Of a DNA stretch of 64,000 nucleotides, positions 9,408 through 18,522 are shown piece by piece. The stretch comes from Pseudomonas sp. B33.4 (GTDB taxonomy: Bacteria; Pseudomonadota; Gammaproteobacteria; Pseudomonadales; Pseudomonadaceae). The notes under the pieces are model-generated. The model did no database searches and was not told where the DNA came from. It saw nothing but the letters and a program-made list of their open reading frames with translations. The position numbers and the translations under genes are program-made. Positions within the stretch are counted from its first letter, which is position 1. Every line of letters starts with the position of its first letter. The stretch is from assembly GCF_034555375.1 (NCBI RefSeq), contig NZ_CP140706.1, positions 3,277,001 to 3,341,000 of the forward strand, read 5' to 3'.

Positions 9408-10340
9408 ATGGAAGCCACCCCGATAGGCCGAACAGCCGCAACACGTTACCTCGCAGCATTTGGTCTATCGCTGCTGTTCAACCCTTCAACCCCGGCCTTC
9501 GCCTTCAACCCCGAGCTGCATTCGGCCTATGCACTGAGAGCAGCGCAGGCGTATCAACGCTGCCCGGGGGTGAAGTTGCCCGAGCAGTTGGCCGAGGCTT
9601 TGGCGGCAGGCACTGACGCTGAGGATTCAAACCTGCTGACGCTCCCTCAGCGCGCTACCAATTGGCACTTCTATAACCGCAACAAAAAACTTGAGCCATT
9701 CTGGTTCGCCAACCGTAGCCTGGACGTGATTTTTTCCAAACGTATTGAAAAGCTGAACGCGCTGCTGGCGGAACCTGATGCCGATCCTGTTGCGGTATAC
9801 GAGCAAGCGGGAAGGGTCTTGCATTACATACAGGACATGAGCGTCCCCGGCCATGTCGTGCCGGCTTACCACGCCAAGTTGCCGGGCAATGATCCCGATC
9901 CGTTTGATGAGTTCGAAAGCATTGAAGCGCTGCCAGTGTTCGGTTTGTCTGAAGCGCAGTGTCAGGCGCTTCGTGATGAGGCAGGTAAAGCCGATGCCAC
10001 TCCTCAGCACTTTTTGGATGACGCCGCGACAGCCACCTTGCAGGCGATAGAGCAGATAGACGCAGCCGGCAAACCTGTCGTCGACGGTGCATGGAAAGCG
10101 TATTGGGTGTATCCCGCCCGAGATACTGATGAGGCTCGCAAAGGCTGGGGCCAATACGCTAGCTGCGAATTTACAAAGGGCGATGTCAAGGCTGAGTGCA
10201 AGCGTGAAGAGGAGCTTGTGGCGATGTTTGAGCAGCAATCTCGACAGGCTCAGACAAATTCGGTGTTGATGCTTTTTTATGTACAAAAGAAGCTGGCCGA
10301 AGCAGGCCAAAAAGACGCCAGTGCAATGGCTAATCAATAG
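9408..10340 (+). CDS. Secreted zinc-dependent phospholipase C-like protein
   Basis: A 310-aa exported protein. The signal peptide covers about residues 1-32 (ATRYLAAFGLSLLF ... TPAFAF). The mature part has ATNWHFYN near the start and VLHYIQDMSVPGHVVPAYH in the middle, the His/Asp pattern of the bacterial phospholipase C / S1-P1 nuclease zinc fold. Phospholipase activity is an inference from these motifs; a nuclease-like role is possible. The ATG at 9408 follows GGAG at 9394-9397; the earlier in-frame ATG at 9375 lacks one. A strong terminator follows at 10384. Confidence 0.6.
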   Translation: MEATPIGRTAATRYLAAFGLSLLFNPSTPAFAFNPELHSAYALRAAQAYQRCPGVKLPEQLAEALAAGTDAEDSNLLTLPQRATNWHFYNRNKKLEPFWFANRSLDVIFSKRIEKLNALLAEPDADPVAVYEQAGRVLHYIQDMSVPGHVVPAYHAKLPGNDPDPFDEFESIEALPVFGLSEAQCQALRDEAGKADATPQHFLDDAATATLQAIEQIDAAGKPVVDGAWKAYWVYPARDTDEARKGWGQYASCEFTKGDVKAECKREEELVAMFEQQSRQAQTNSVLMLFYVQKKLAEAGQKDASAMANQ

Positions 10341-10383
10341 CCCCATGAGAATGCCGGCGTAGCGCATCTGCCGGCATCGCGCT

Positions 10384-10412
10384 GGAAGGCCCGCAACAAG
10401 CCTTCCTTTTTT
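10384..10412 (+). terminator. Intrinsic terminator after the phospholipase-like gene
   Basis: The stem GGAAGGC (10384-10390) / GCCTTCC (10400-10406) is followed by six T. A second hairpin, ATGCCGGC / GCCGGCAT (10351-10377), lies just upstream. Confidence 0.8.
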
Positions 10413-10503
10413 CTGTTGCTTTCAGGTAATCCGCTTTTCGTCAGACATTTTGAACCTAACTCGATAGCGGTTGCTCAACCGGGAAATGTTCGGGGTGAGC
10501 GAA

Positions 10504-10752
10504 ATGAACGCGTTCAAGAATCAACTGACATTCGCACAAGAAACCAAATTACTCGCTTTGGCGACTTGGCAACGCGCACTGGAAAACCTTGAATTGCGCA
10601 TGGACTGCCCAGACGCCTATCACGACGAACTGCTGCGCCAGTCGGATGAAATGGATCGCTTGGGCATACTCAGCTGGGACGAGTGGCGCGACCTGCGCAG
10701 AGAAGCAGACGTTGCGTACCTGCGCGCAGTCGCTGGAGACGATTACCATTGA
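10504..10752 (+). CDS. Small conserved-looking hypothetical protein
   Basis: An 82-aa soluble, acidic, mostly helical protein: MNAFKNQLTFAQETKLL, then WQRALENLELRM and WDEWRDLRREADVAYLRAV. No domain is recognised. The ATG at 10504 is taken rather than 10471, because the extra residues are reached without a better ribosome site. It ends 63 bp before the ZIP transporter and may be co-transcribed with it. Confidence 0.55.
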   Translation: MNAFKNQLTFAQETKLLALATWQRALENLELRMDCPDAYHDELLRQSDEMDRLGILSWDEWRDLRREADVAYLRAVAGDDYH

Positions 10753-10815
10753 GGTCATGTACGGTCGTTATGCGCAGCCGCTGAAAATATCGATTCACGA
10801 AAACAGGAGATTTCC

Positions 10816-11745
10816 ATGCCCGAGCCGTTGACCTCATCAGCCGCACCACCTCGCTCCTGGTTCGCTCGATTCTCAGAGTCTGGATGGGGCGGGCGCGTCT
10901 TCTGGTCAATTTTGATCAGCGTGACAGTCTTCCTGTTGATCAGCGGGTATGGTGCCTTCGTCGGGGCCAATAAACACAATCTGCACTTCGCCTTTATCGG
11001 TGGCATGACCGGCTTCGCTGCCACGGCAATGGGCGCTGTGGTAGCGATCGCGTTGCGAGACATCGCTGCCCGAACCCAAGACATCATGCTCGGCTTCGCC
11101 GCCGGGATGATGCTGGCGGCCAGTTCGTTTTCGCTGATTCTGCCTGGCATAGAAGCGGCTCAGGCGCTTTGCGGTAACCCGTTGCTCGCAGCTTGCGTCG
11201 TCGTTGCAGGATTGGGATTGGGCGTTGCGCTGATGGTCGGTCTTGATCGTTTCGTGCCTCACGAACACGAGAAAAGCGGACGCCGGGGGCCAGATGCGCA
11301 GCGCATCAATCGTGTCTGGTTGTTCGTGCTGGCAATCACACTGCATAACCTGCCGGAGGGCATGGCGATTGGCGTGAGCTTCGCCAACGGCGATATGAAA
11401 GTGGGACTGCCGCTGACCACTGCCATCGCCATTCAGGACATTCCCGAAGGCCTGGCAGTCGCCCTGGCATTACGCGTAACCGGCATCTCCGCACTGCGCG
11501 CAGCGCTGATTGCGGTGGGTTCGGGGTTGATGGAACCGATTGGCGCCGTTGTCGGACTGGGTATTTCCAGCAGCTTTGCGTTGGGATATCCCATTGCGCT
11601 TGGTCTGGCAGCGGGGGCGATGATTTTTGTTGTGTCCCATGAGGTCATTCCCGAGACCCATCGCAACGGGCATGAGACCCCGGCCACCTTGGGACTGATG
11701 CTTGGCTTTGGGGTGATGATGTTTCTCGATACGGCTTTGGGTTAA
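10816..11745 (+). CDS. ZIP-family divalent metal transporter
   Basis: A 309-aa inner-membrane importer for Zn2+ or related metals. About eight hydrophobic segments surround the two metal-site motifs HNLPEG (H177, N178, E181) and QDIPEG (Q207, D208, E211). A further site HEVIPE (H275, E276, E280) follows. A histidine/charged loop (PHEHEKSGRR, about 148-157) sits before the motif helices, as in the ZupT/GufA group. AACAGGAGATTTCC lies just upstream of the ATG. No Zur-like operator was evident to me. Confidence 0.88.
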   Translation: MPEPLTSSAAPPRSWFARFSESGWGGRVFWSILISVTVFLLISGYGAFVGANKHNLHFAFIGGMTGFAATAMGAVVAIALRDIAARTQDIMLGFAAGMMLAASSFSLILPGIEAAQALCGNPLLAACVVVAGLGLGVALMVGLDRFVPHEHEKSGRRGPDAQRINRVWLFVLAITLHNLPEGMAIGVSFANGDMKVGLPLTTAIAIQDIPEGLAVALALRVTGISALRAALIAVGSGLMEPIGAVVGLGISSSFALGYPIALGLAAGAMIFVVSHEVIPETHRNGHETPATLGLMLGFGVMMFLDTALG

Positions 11746-11774
11746 TCACGAACCTGGCCACCGGAGAGAAACCG

Positions 11775-12734
11775 TCACGCACTGGCTTTAACCTCAGCCT
11801 TGACCACTGATTTACGATAAGTCAGCAAAACGATGCCCATGACCACGATCACCCCGCCGAAAATCTGTCCGTTGCTGAGCATCTGGTCCAGCACAATCCA
11901 GCCCATCAGCAGCGTTGCCAATGGCTCGATGTTCATGACCGGCGCATTGCGCGGCATGTCGAGTCGAGGCACCGAAATGAACAGAACGATAAAACCTGTG
12001 CCGTACAGCACCACCAGGGTGGCGAGGGCCAGCCACCCGGTCGAGGTGGCGGGCAGGTTCAATCCGCCAGGAAGGGCGCCCGTCAGCCCTGCCAGGTTGA
12101 CGCTGCTGAACACGATGAAAATGGTCAGCAGACTGCGCACCGAGCCGCGTACCTGAGACAGCTTGTGGTCAGTGATCCACAGCGCACAGGCGAACACGCT
12201 GGCGGCGCAGAACGCGAGCGCGACGCCCGTCAGCCATTGCGCACTGACGTCTGTCGTGGTCGAGAGCCGCCCGGGGACGTCCAGCACAAACACCAGGCCC
12301 AATAGAATCAAGCCCATTAACGTCGCAGTGCGTGCGCTCGGTCGCTGGCCACCCAGCGCCCAGGTGAGCAATGCCAGCAGAATAGGGAATACGTTCGCCA
12401 CCAGCAGGGCCAACGCCACCGGCACCCGTGCGACAGCGGAATACAGACACAGACTCTGCGCAGTGATCAGCAACCCCAGCAACAGCTGCCAGCGCCAGGC
12501 TCCCGCCGGCAAGCGCAGGTTTTGTCTTTGCCACAGCACCAGAATGGCGAGCACCAGCAAGGTCCCGCCGGAACGCATCAAAATCGCCAGCAGCACACCC
12601 GCGCCATCATCAAAGGCGACTCGCGCCGCCACATGATTGCCGGCAAACGCACAGCCCATGCACAGCAGAATGATCACAGCCAGATAACGAGGGTAGGGCG
12701 GCGGAACGGTTTGCGTAGCGGTAGGGCGAGGCAT
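11775..12734 (-). CDS. EamA/DMT-family transporter
   Basis: A 319-aa inner-membrane protein with about ten hydrophobic helices made of two EamA repeats (GNHVAARVAFDDGAGVLLAIL in the first, NIEPLATLLMGWIVLDQML in the second). Such proteins usually export amino acids or other metabolites; the substrate cannot be inferred. The ATG at 12734 has a TGAGATC ribosome site. An upstream in-frame start at 12794 would add a non-membrane 20-residue leader and is less likely. It is convergent with the ZIP gene. Confidence 0.8.
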   Translation of the reverse strand: MPRPTATQTVPPPYPRYLAVIILLCMGCAFAGNHVAARVAFDDGAGVLLAILMRSGGTLLVLAILVLWQRQNLRLPAGAWRWQLLLGLLITAQSLCLYSAVARVPVALALLVANVFPILLALLTWALGGQRPSARTATLMGLILLGLVFVLDVPGRLSTTTDVSAQWLTGVALAFCAASVFACALWITDHKLSQVRGSVRSLLTIFIVFSSVNLAGLTGALPGGLNLPATSTGWLALATLVVLYGTGFIVLFISVPRLDMPRNAPVMNIEPLATLLMGWIVLDQMLSNGQIFGGVIVVMGIVLLTYRKSVVKAEVKASA

Positions 12735-12922
12735 GGCAGATCTCAGGATTGTTAGCCGTTCGAACGACTTGGTTTTTATTAGGTTGTCGTACAACTAGGC
12801 GGTTTTACCGCATTCGGCGACGTGGGGCAATAGATCTGAAAACGCAAAGCTAGGCATATATTTGACGTTACGGGGGATTTCCCTCGCCTCTAATTAAGCG
12901 CAGAGATCGTATGACCTAATAG

Positions 12923-12944
12923 AAAAGGGGCACGTCCGCCCCTC
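12923..12944 (-). terminator. Intrinsic terminator downstream of the Old Yellow Enzyme gene
   Basis: On the minus strand GGGGC-GGACGT-GCCCC is followed by TTTTCT, about 20 bp beyond the stop codon at 12963. Confidence 0.75.
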
Positions 12945-12962
12945 TCACATAACTACATTTGT

Positions 12963-14075
12963 TCAGGCATGAAATGGATAGTCGATGTAACCACGCTGAT
13001 CCCCGCCAAAAAAGCTGCCTGAGTCTGGCACGTTGAGTGTCAGGCCATCGTGCAGCCGGCGCGGCAAGTCGGGGTTGGCCAGGAACGGGCGGCCGAACGC
13101 GATAATGTCGGCACGATCGGCAACCAGCGCCTGTTCGGCAGATTGCGCATCGTAGCCGCCGGCCAGGATCAGCACGCCGTTCCACGTTTTGCGCAACTGG
13201 GCAATGATCGCGTCCCAGCGCGGGTCGAAGTTCTCATCTTTGACTGTGCCGACCATCGCCGGCTCGACCAAGTGCAGGTAGGCCAGATTCCACTGGTTGA
13301 GCGCTTCGACGAGGCGGCCGAAGGTTGCTTCCGGAGTGTCATCGCCCATGCCCATGAAACGCCCCATCGGCGTCAGGCGGACGCCGACCCGTTCGGCGCC
13401 AACCTCTTCAGTGACGGCCGCGACCACTTCCAGCAGAAACCGCGCGCGATTCTCCACGCTGCCGCCATAGGCATCGTCACGCTGATTGCTGTTGCTGTTA
13501 AGAAACTGGTCGAGCAGGTAACCGTTGCCAGCATGAATCTCTACACCATCCATGCCCGCTTGCAATGCGTTGCGCGCGGCCACCCGATAGTCCTCGACGA
13601 TGCCGGCGATTTCCGCCGTTTCCAGCGCGCGCGGCACCGGTACATCACCCCAGACGCCGTTCCCTTTTTCGTCGACGATAAACGTCTTGCCCGGCACCGG
13701 CAGCGCGCTCGGCGCAACGGGCAGGCCGGCATCGGGTTGAAAGCTCGGATGGGACACCCGGCCGACGTGCCACAGCTGCATGAAGATCAATCCGCCGGCC
13801 TCATGCACCGCCGCGCTGACGTCACGCCACGCCTCGACTTGCTCGGGACTGTAGATCCCCGGCGTCCAGGCGTAACCCTGAGCCTGCCGGGAGATTTGCG
13901 TGGCCTCAGTGATGATTAGCGCGGCACTGGCCCGCTGGCGGTAGTACTCGGCGTTCATCGACGTCGGCACATCGCCCGGTTGGCCGGCGCGGGAGCGCGT
14001 CAACGGTGCCATCGCCACGCGATGGGCGAGGGTGTAAGGGCCGAGTGCGAGGGGTTGGAACAGACGACGATTCAT
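12963..14075 (-). CDS. Old Yellow Enzyme-family alkene reductase (NemA/XenA-like)
   Basis: A 370-aa FMN-dependent (beta/alpha)8-barrel enzyme that reduces activated C=C bonds and nitro compounds with NAD(P)H. Recognised elements are APLTRSRA at the N-terminus, the flavin loop FMQLWHVGRVSHPSF, the catalytic-site GVEIHAGNGYLLDQFLN (His/Asn substrate pair) and FGRPFLANPDLPRRL at the FMN phosphate. The ATG at 14075 is preceded by GGAGCTACCC. It is a single-gene unit with its own terminator. A second family member sits at 27612. Confidence 0.88.
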   Translation of the reverse strand: MNRRLFQPLALGPYTLAHRVAMAPLTRSRAGQPGDVPTSMNAEYYRQRASAALIITEATQISRQAQGYAWTPGIYSPEQVEAWRDVSAAVHEAGGLIFMQLWHVGRVSHPSFQPDAGLPVAPSALPVPGKTFIVDEKGNGVWGDVPVPRALETAEIAGIVEDYRVAARNALQAGMDGVEIHAGNGYLLDQFLNSNSNQRDDAYGGSVENRARFLLEVVAAVTEEVGAERVGVRLTPMGRFMGMGDDTPEATFGRLVEALNQWNLAYLHLVEPAMVGTVKDENFDPRWDAIIAQLRKTWNGVLILAGGYDAQSAEQALVADRADIIAFGRPFLANPDLPRRLHDGLTLNVPDSGSFFGGDQRGYIDYPFHA

Positions 14076-14245
14076 GGGTAGCTCCATATTTCAATAGAAG
14101 GAATTCAAGCGCGGCAGCGGTGCTGCGAATCAGTGCCGCTAACTTAACCGCGCTCAGCGGGGCTGATAATCGGTGACCGGCGCTACGCTGTTTTGCGCAC
14201 GGCGCAACGGCGCCCGTGCTCATCTGCGATGAACACGGGCGTAGC

Positions 14246-16480
14246 TCAGGCGGAAGGGTTTGAGCGCGTCAGCGGCAGGTTTAGCCAGCGCCGGCCGGTG
14301 GCGTTGGCGACGGCGTTGCCAAGGGCGGCGGCCATCGGCCCCTGAACGATTTCAGCGGCACCGAGAAAGGGTTCTCCCGGCTGGTCGAGCAAATGCACGT
14401 CGACTTTTTTCGGCAATTGTGTGAAACGCAGAATCGGATAACCGCTCCAGTCGTAGCTGCGAATGCCGCCCGGGTCGTAGGCAACTTTTTCGTACAGGGT
14501 CCAGCTCGCGGACTGCACGATGCCGCCCTCGACCTGATTGCGCAGACCATCGGGGCTGACGATCTGGCCAACGTCAACCGCCGTCACTACGTGATCAATG
14601 CGGATCTCGCCGGTCTGCGGATGCACCCGCAGCTTCACCGCGATGGCGCAGTAACCCATGATGTTTTTGTAGCGGGCGAAGGCGAAACCGATACCGGCGC
14701 CGGGCTCGCTGCTTTTTTGCGGCCAACCGATCTCATCACGCACACGTTCTACCACCGCTCGAGCACGCGGGTCGCTGAGATGGACCAGACGCAAGGCGAC
14801 CGCGTCGAGGCCGGCCCTGATCGCCAGCTCGTCGATACTCGCCTCGATGGCGAAGATGTTGATGTGCGCACCCAGCGAACGCATGGCCGAGGTGCGAAAG
14901 GGCATCTCGGTGACGAAGGTCATGTTGATGCGCGTCGAGTTCAACTCGTACAGCGGCACGGCGTTGCGATCACCATCGCCTTCGGGTTGGGCGATCGGCA
15001 CGGACGGCGCCGAGACGAAGGGCCGCGCGAGCAAGCGTGCCGGCAACAGGCGCCCGGCGTTGACGATGCGTTCGTTGTGCGGCGTGGTCCAGAGTTCGTA
15101 GGCCCAATCCTGCAGGCGGCCGTGGCTGAGGCCAGCGTCGACTTCAGTGACCATCGCCGAGCTATACGGCTCCCAAAGATTTTCCTGTTCGCGCATCCAT
15201 TGCACGCGCACCGGCGTACCGGGCACGCGCAGGGCGATCAATGCCGCATCGGCGGCGGCATCATCGGCACCGTTGTGCCCGTAACACCCTGAGCCTTCGG
15301 TATGAATACAGCGCACCCGTTCAGGTGGCAGACCGAGCATTTCGGCAATGCCGGCGCGCAGCGGGTAAACGCCTTGGGTGTGGGTCCAGACCGTGAGCGT
15401 GCCGTCCCTGAACCAGGCCACTGCGCAGGACGGACCGATCGAGCCATGCATCAAATACTGCTTGGTGACCCGCGCCTGAAAACGCGTGTCGGCCGCACCA
15501 CTCGGCGTGCCGCTGTGGCTGATCGGATAGCGCCGTGAGGGCAGGCGTTTGAGCAGGTCATGAATCTGCGCCGCATCAGGAATCGCCTCGCCGCTGCTCC
15601 ACTGCGCGATTTCGCTGGCACGGCGCATGGCCTTGATCGCTTGCCACTCATCACCGGCGAGCACCGCCAGATAGTTGCCGTCGCGGATCACCTTGACCAC
15701 CCCAGCCAGCGCCTCGATGGACGCCGCGTCGAATGCTTGCAGCGTGCAGCCGGGCCGAGGCGGGCGGATCACCCGTGCATGCAGCATGCCCGGCAGGCGC
15801 ATGTCCTGGACGAATGCGGCGCCACCGCTGACCTTCGCCGGGATGTCGAGGCGCGGCAACGAATGGCCGATCAGTTTGAAGTCAGCGGCGGCCATCGCTG
15901 GTGACTGAGCCTTGGCATATTGATGCACATCGACATGCTTGACCGCGTCGGCGTAACTCATCCGTTGAGCGGCCGGGCCTTCGATCACACCGTCGCGGGT
16001 GCTCAGCAGCGCGGCATCAACCTGCCAACGTCGCGCGGCGGCCTCGACGAGCATTTCGCGCACCTGCGCGGCGGCGTTATACAACGCGGTACCGCTGTCG
16101 AAAATGCTGTGGCTGCCGGCGGTGTAGCCTTCGTTGGGTGTCAACGCGGTGTCGGCGGTGAGCAAGTTGATGGCGGTAGCCGGCACCTGCAAACGCTCGG
16201 CGGCGATTTGCAGTAGCGCAGTTTTCACCCCGGTGCCCAATTCGACCTTGCCGGTGTAGACGGTAATGCCGTCGGCGCCGATGCGGATCCAGGCGTCGAG
16301 AAACGGGTTGGTGCGCAGGCTGCCGGGGAGGTCGGGCGCGAGGACCACGGTGCCGAGCGTATCGACTTCGGTATCCGCCAACACACGTCGCGCCACCGGC
16401 AGCAGGGTGAATGCCACCAGCAACGCGCCACCGCGCAGGAAGGCGCGTCGACTCGGGTTCAATTCATTCGACTCACTCAT
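14246..16480 (-). CDS. Molybdopterin-binding hydroxylase subunit (IorB/nicotinate dehydrogenase type)
   Basis: A 744-aa large subunit of a molybdenum hydroxylase acting on N-heteroaromatics or aldehydes. The N-terminus SRRAFLRGGALLVAF is a twin-arginine signal followed by a hydrophobic stretch, so the complex is probably periplasmic. Mo-pterin segments include GTGVKTALLQIAAERL, GCYGHNGADDAAADAAL and the active-site glutamate near E710 (GAAEIVQGP). It overlaps the 2Fe-2S subunit gene by 4 bp (ATGA) and is last in a three-gene minus-strand operon. The substrate is unknown; nicotinate, isoquinoline and aldehydes are candidates for the family. Confidence 0.85.
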   Translation of the reverse strand: MSESNELNPSRRAFLRGGALLVAFTLLPVARRVLADTEVDTLGTVVLAPDLPGSLRTNPFLDAWIRIGADGITVYTGKVELGTGVKTALLQIAAERLQVPATAINLLTADTALTPNEGYTAGSHSIFDSGTALYNAAAQVREMLVEAAARRWQVDAALLSTRDGVIEGPAAQRMSYADAVKHVDVHQYAKAQSPAMAAADFKLIGHSLPRLDIPAKVSGGAAFVQDMRLPGMLHARVIRPPRPGCTLQAFDAASIEALAGVVKVIRDGNYLAVLAGDEWQAIKAMRRASEIAQWSSGEAIPDAAQIHDLLKRLPSRRYPISHSGTPSGAADTRFQARVTKQYLMHGSIGPSCAVAWFRDGTLTVWTHTQGVYPLRAGIAEMLGLPPERVRCIHTEGSGCYGHNGADDAAADAALIALRVPGTPVRVQWMREQENLWEPYSSAMVTEVDAGLSHGRLQDWAYELWTTPHNERIVNAGRLLPARLLARPFVSAPSVPIAQPEGDGDRNAVPLYELNSTRINMTFVTEMPFRTSAMRSLGAHINIFAIEASIDELAIRAGLDAVALRLVHLSDPRARAVVERVRDEIGWPQKSSEPGAGIGFAFARYKNIMGYCAIAVKLRVHPQTGEIRIDHVVTAVDVGQIVSPDGLRNQVEGGIVQSASWTLYEKVAYDPGGIRSYDWSGYPILRFTQLPKKVDVHLLDQPGEPFLGAAEIVQGPMAAALGNAVANATGRRWLNLPLTRSNPSA

Positions 16481-16950
16481 GTCAGGCTCCCGTTGTGCCC
16501 GGCCACCTGTTTGATCGCCTCGATGATCCGCAAGTGCGTACCACAGCGGCACAGGGTGCCGGCCATGTGCTCGCGAATGGTCGCCTCATCCGGGTGTCGA
16601 TTACGCTCAAGCAACGCCTGCGCGCGCATCAGCATGCCGGCAATGCAGTAGCCGCATTGCGCAGCCTGTTTCTCGATGAACGCAGCTTGCAGAGCGCCGG
16701 GTTTTTCCGCGCTGCCGAGGCTTTCCACGGTGCGGATTTTTTTGCCTTCGAGGCCGGCGCAGGGCGTCAGGCAGGCGAACACCGGTCGATCATCGACGAT
16801 CACCGTGCAGGCACCGCATTGCCCGAGACCGCAGCCGTATTTGGCGCCGTTGAGGTTCAAGTGATTGCGCAGCGCATACAGCAGCAGCATGTCCGGCTCC
16901 AGCTCAAGCGGTTGCGTGGCTCCGTTGACGTTGAGGGTGATCTGGCTCAT
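16477..16950 (-). CDS. 2Fe-2S subunit of molybdenum hydroxylase (IorA/NicA-like)
   Basis: A 157-aa small subunit with two [2Fe-2S] clusters. The plant-ferredoxin-type cluster uses C40, C45, C48 and C60 (GCGLGQCGACTV ... FAC). The helical cluster uses C99, C102, C134 and C136 (CGYC ... CRC). It passes electrons from the molybdenum centre to the cytochrome. It overlaps the neighbour on each side by 4 bp, implying translational coupling of all three genes. It resembles nicotinate dehydrogenase NicA more than xanthine dehydrogenase. Confidence 0.9.
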   Translation of the reverse strand: MSQITLNVNGATQPLELEPDMLLLYALRNHLNLNGAKYGCGLGQCGACTVIVDDRPVFACLTPCAGLEGKKIRTVESLGSAEKPGALQAAFIEKQAAQCGYCIAGMLMRAQALLERNRHPDEATIREHMAGTLCRCGTHLRIIEAIKQVAGHNGSLT

Positions 16951-18227
16951 TTCGTCTCCTGACGTAACGCTTCAATAGTGGAAGGGAGGTCGGCCCACGG
17001 CTGATCGGGGCTGGCTTGCTGACGCAGATACGCGGCCAGTGCGCCGAGTTGCGCGTTGTCCAGGCTGGCGGCGAATGCAGGCATCACCGGGCCGGGCGAT
17101 CCTGGCGTGGCGGGCAAGCCTTCAAGCACGGTTTTGAGAAAGTTGCGCGAACTGGCCGCTTGCAGCGCCGAGGTGTTTTGCAGGCCCGGGCGACCATCGA
17201 TGCTGCGCATCGGCGCCGCCGGGCCATGGCAACCGGCGCAGGCGCTGCTGAAGAGCAGGGCGCCGGTCGAATGGTCTGCCGCTTCACTGGCAGGCGTCTT
17301 CGCCGTCGTCTCTGTCACCGAAGGCGAGTTTTCCAGGCTGAGCAAATACTCGGCAATCGCCTCGGCTTCACTGGCGGGCAAGCGCGCCAGACTCAAGCTG
17401 ACCGGACGCATCGGCCCGGCGGGTGTGCCGTGGCCATCGACGATCTCGGCGCGCAGATAGCCCACCAGTTGCTCACGACTCCACGGGTTGCCGCGCTGCC
17501 CCATGCCTACCAGCGCGGGCGCTTGCCAGTCATCGACGCTGCCGCCCTGCAAATACTCCGAGGATTTTTCCGCGCCGATCAGGTTCAGCGGCGAATGGCA
17601 GCCGGCGCAATGGCCCGGACCGTCGACCAGATAGCGTCCGCGATTCCACGCCTCGCTGCGCCCCGCTAGCGGTGTCAGCGGCTCACCGTGCAGGAACAGC
17701 AGGTTCCAGAACGACACCAACGGGCGAATGTTCATCGGGAAATTCATCTGGTTCTGCGCGGCCGGCGCGTGCACGGCAGGGCCGCTCATCAAGTAGGCGT
17801 AGGCGTCGGCGATGTCTGCTGCGCTCATGCGCCGGTAGTGCACGTAGGGGAACGCCGGATAGAGCAAGTGACCATCGCGAGCAATGCCCTGACGCATCGC
17901 CCGCTCGAAGGCCGGCAGTGACCATTGACCGATACCGGTCTCTACGTCCGGGGTGATATTGGTGCTGTACAGCGTGCCGAACGGCGTTACCAGCGGCAGT
18001 CCGCCGGCCAGATATTCACCGCCGGGGCGGGTATGGCAGACCGCACAATCGCCAGCCTCGACCACCCGCGCCCCGCGTTGCAACTGCGCAGTATCGAACA
18101 GCGTCGGGCGCTCGATCGGTCTAATTGCCGGGCGCCACATCAGCCAAATGGCGACGATCAGACCGAGCACGGCGACGACTGCCACGCTGATCCATAGCGT
18201 TCTGGACTTCAGCAAATGGCGGTTCAT
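16947..18227 (-). CDS. Tri-haem membrane-anchored cytochrome c (electron acceptor of the hydroxylase)
   Basis: A 426-aa protein. Residues 11-31 form an uncleaved membrane anchor (LWISVAVVAVLGLIVAIWLMW). Three haem c sites follow at CAVCH (61-65), CAGCH (207-211) and CAGCH (330-334). The layout matches the cytochrome subunits of alcohol/aldehyde and nicotinate-type dehydrogenases, delivering electrons to the respiratory chain. The ATG at 18227 has no ribosome site of its own. It overlaps the stop of an upstream 18-codon ORF that does have a strong site, so translation is probably coupled. Confidence 0.88.
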   Translation of the reverse strand: MNRHLLKSRTLWISVAVVAVLGLIVAIWLMWRPAIRPIERPTLFDTAQLQRGARVVEAGDCAVCHTRPGGEYLAGGLPLVTPFGTLYSTNITPDVETGIGQWSLPAFERAMRQGIARDGHLLYPAFPYVHYRRMSAADIADAYAYLMSGPAVHAPAAQNQMNFPMNIRPLVSFWNLLFLHGEPLTPLAGRSEAWNRGRYLVDGPGHCAGCHSPLNLIGAEKSSEYLQGGSVDDWQAPALVGMGQRGNPWSREQLVGYLRAEIVDGHGTPAGPMRPVSLSLARLPASEAEAIAEYLLSLENSPSVTETTAKTPASEAADHSTGALLFSSACAGCHGPAAPMRSIDGRPGLQNTSALQAASSRNFLKTVLEGLPATPGSPGPVMPAFAASLDNAQLGALAAYLRQQASPDQPWADLPSTIEALRQETK

Positions 18228-18280
18228 GGGGCGGAGAAAAACGCGGCAGGCAATGGCAGAACGGAGGGGATACGGGTCAT
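18224..18280 (-). CDS. Putative 18-aa leader peptide coupled to the cytochrome gene
   Basis: The ORF encodes MTRIPSVLPLPAAFFSAP. AAGGAG lies 8 bp before its ATG at 18280, and its TGA overlaps the cytochrome ATG (ATGA). The cytochrome start lacks a Shine-Dalgarno sequence, so ribosomes may have to translate this peptide first. A coupling or attenuation role is an inference. The peptide is hydrophobic and proline-rich and resembles no family I know. Confidence 0.45.
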   Translation of the reverse strand: MTRIPSVLPLPAAFFSAP

Positions 18281-18522
18281 GACAACGCTCCTTGTAACAG
18301 CCGGGGAAGGGCGCCGCTGGGGACGACAGCGCCAGAGGCCAAAGCGTAGAGAAACCACCAGCGTCGGAAAATCAGCGGCGCACGCAACAGCGCGTTGCGC
18401 GAGAAGCAACGCCCGCGCCGTTGCGCAGGACGCATCAGTGCATTGCCCGCCGCGTGGATTCTGCGCATCGCTACAGGGCCGTAGCCTTGGCAGCACTTTC
18501 CTGAACTCAATGAGGTGTCATC

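Noticed and set aside
12163..12636. Plus-strand frame inside the EamA transporter gene
   Set aside because: Antisense to a membrane protein with clear repeats; Ser/Thr/Arg-rich translation is typical of shadows.
14211..14241. Hairpin CGCCCGTG / CACGGGCG after the molybdenum hydroxylase operon
   Set aside because: The stem is good, but there is no T-run on the minus strand, so I do not call a terminator.
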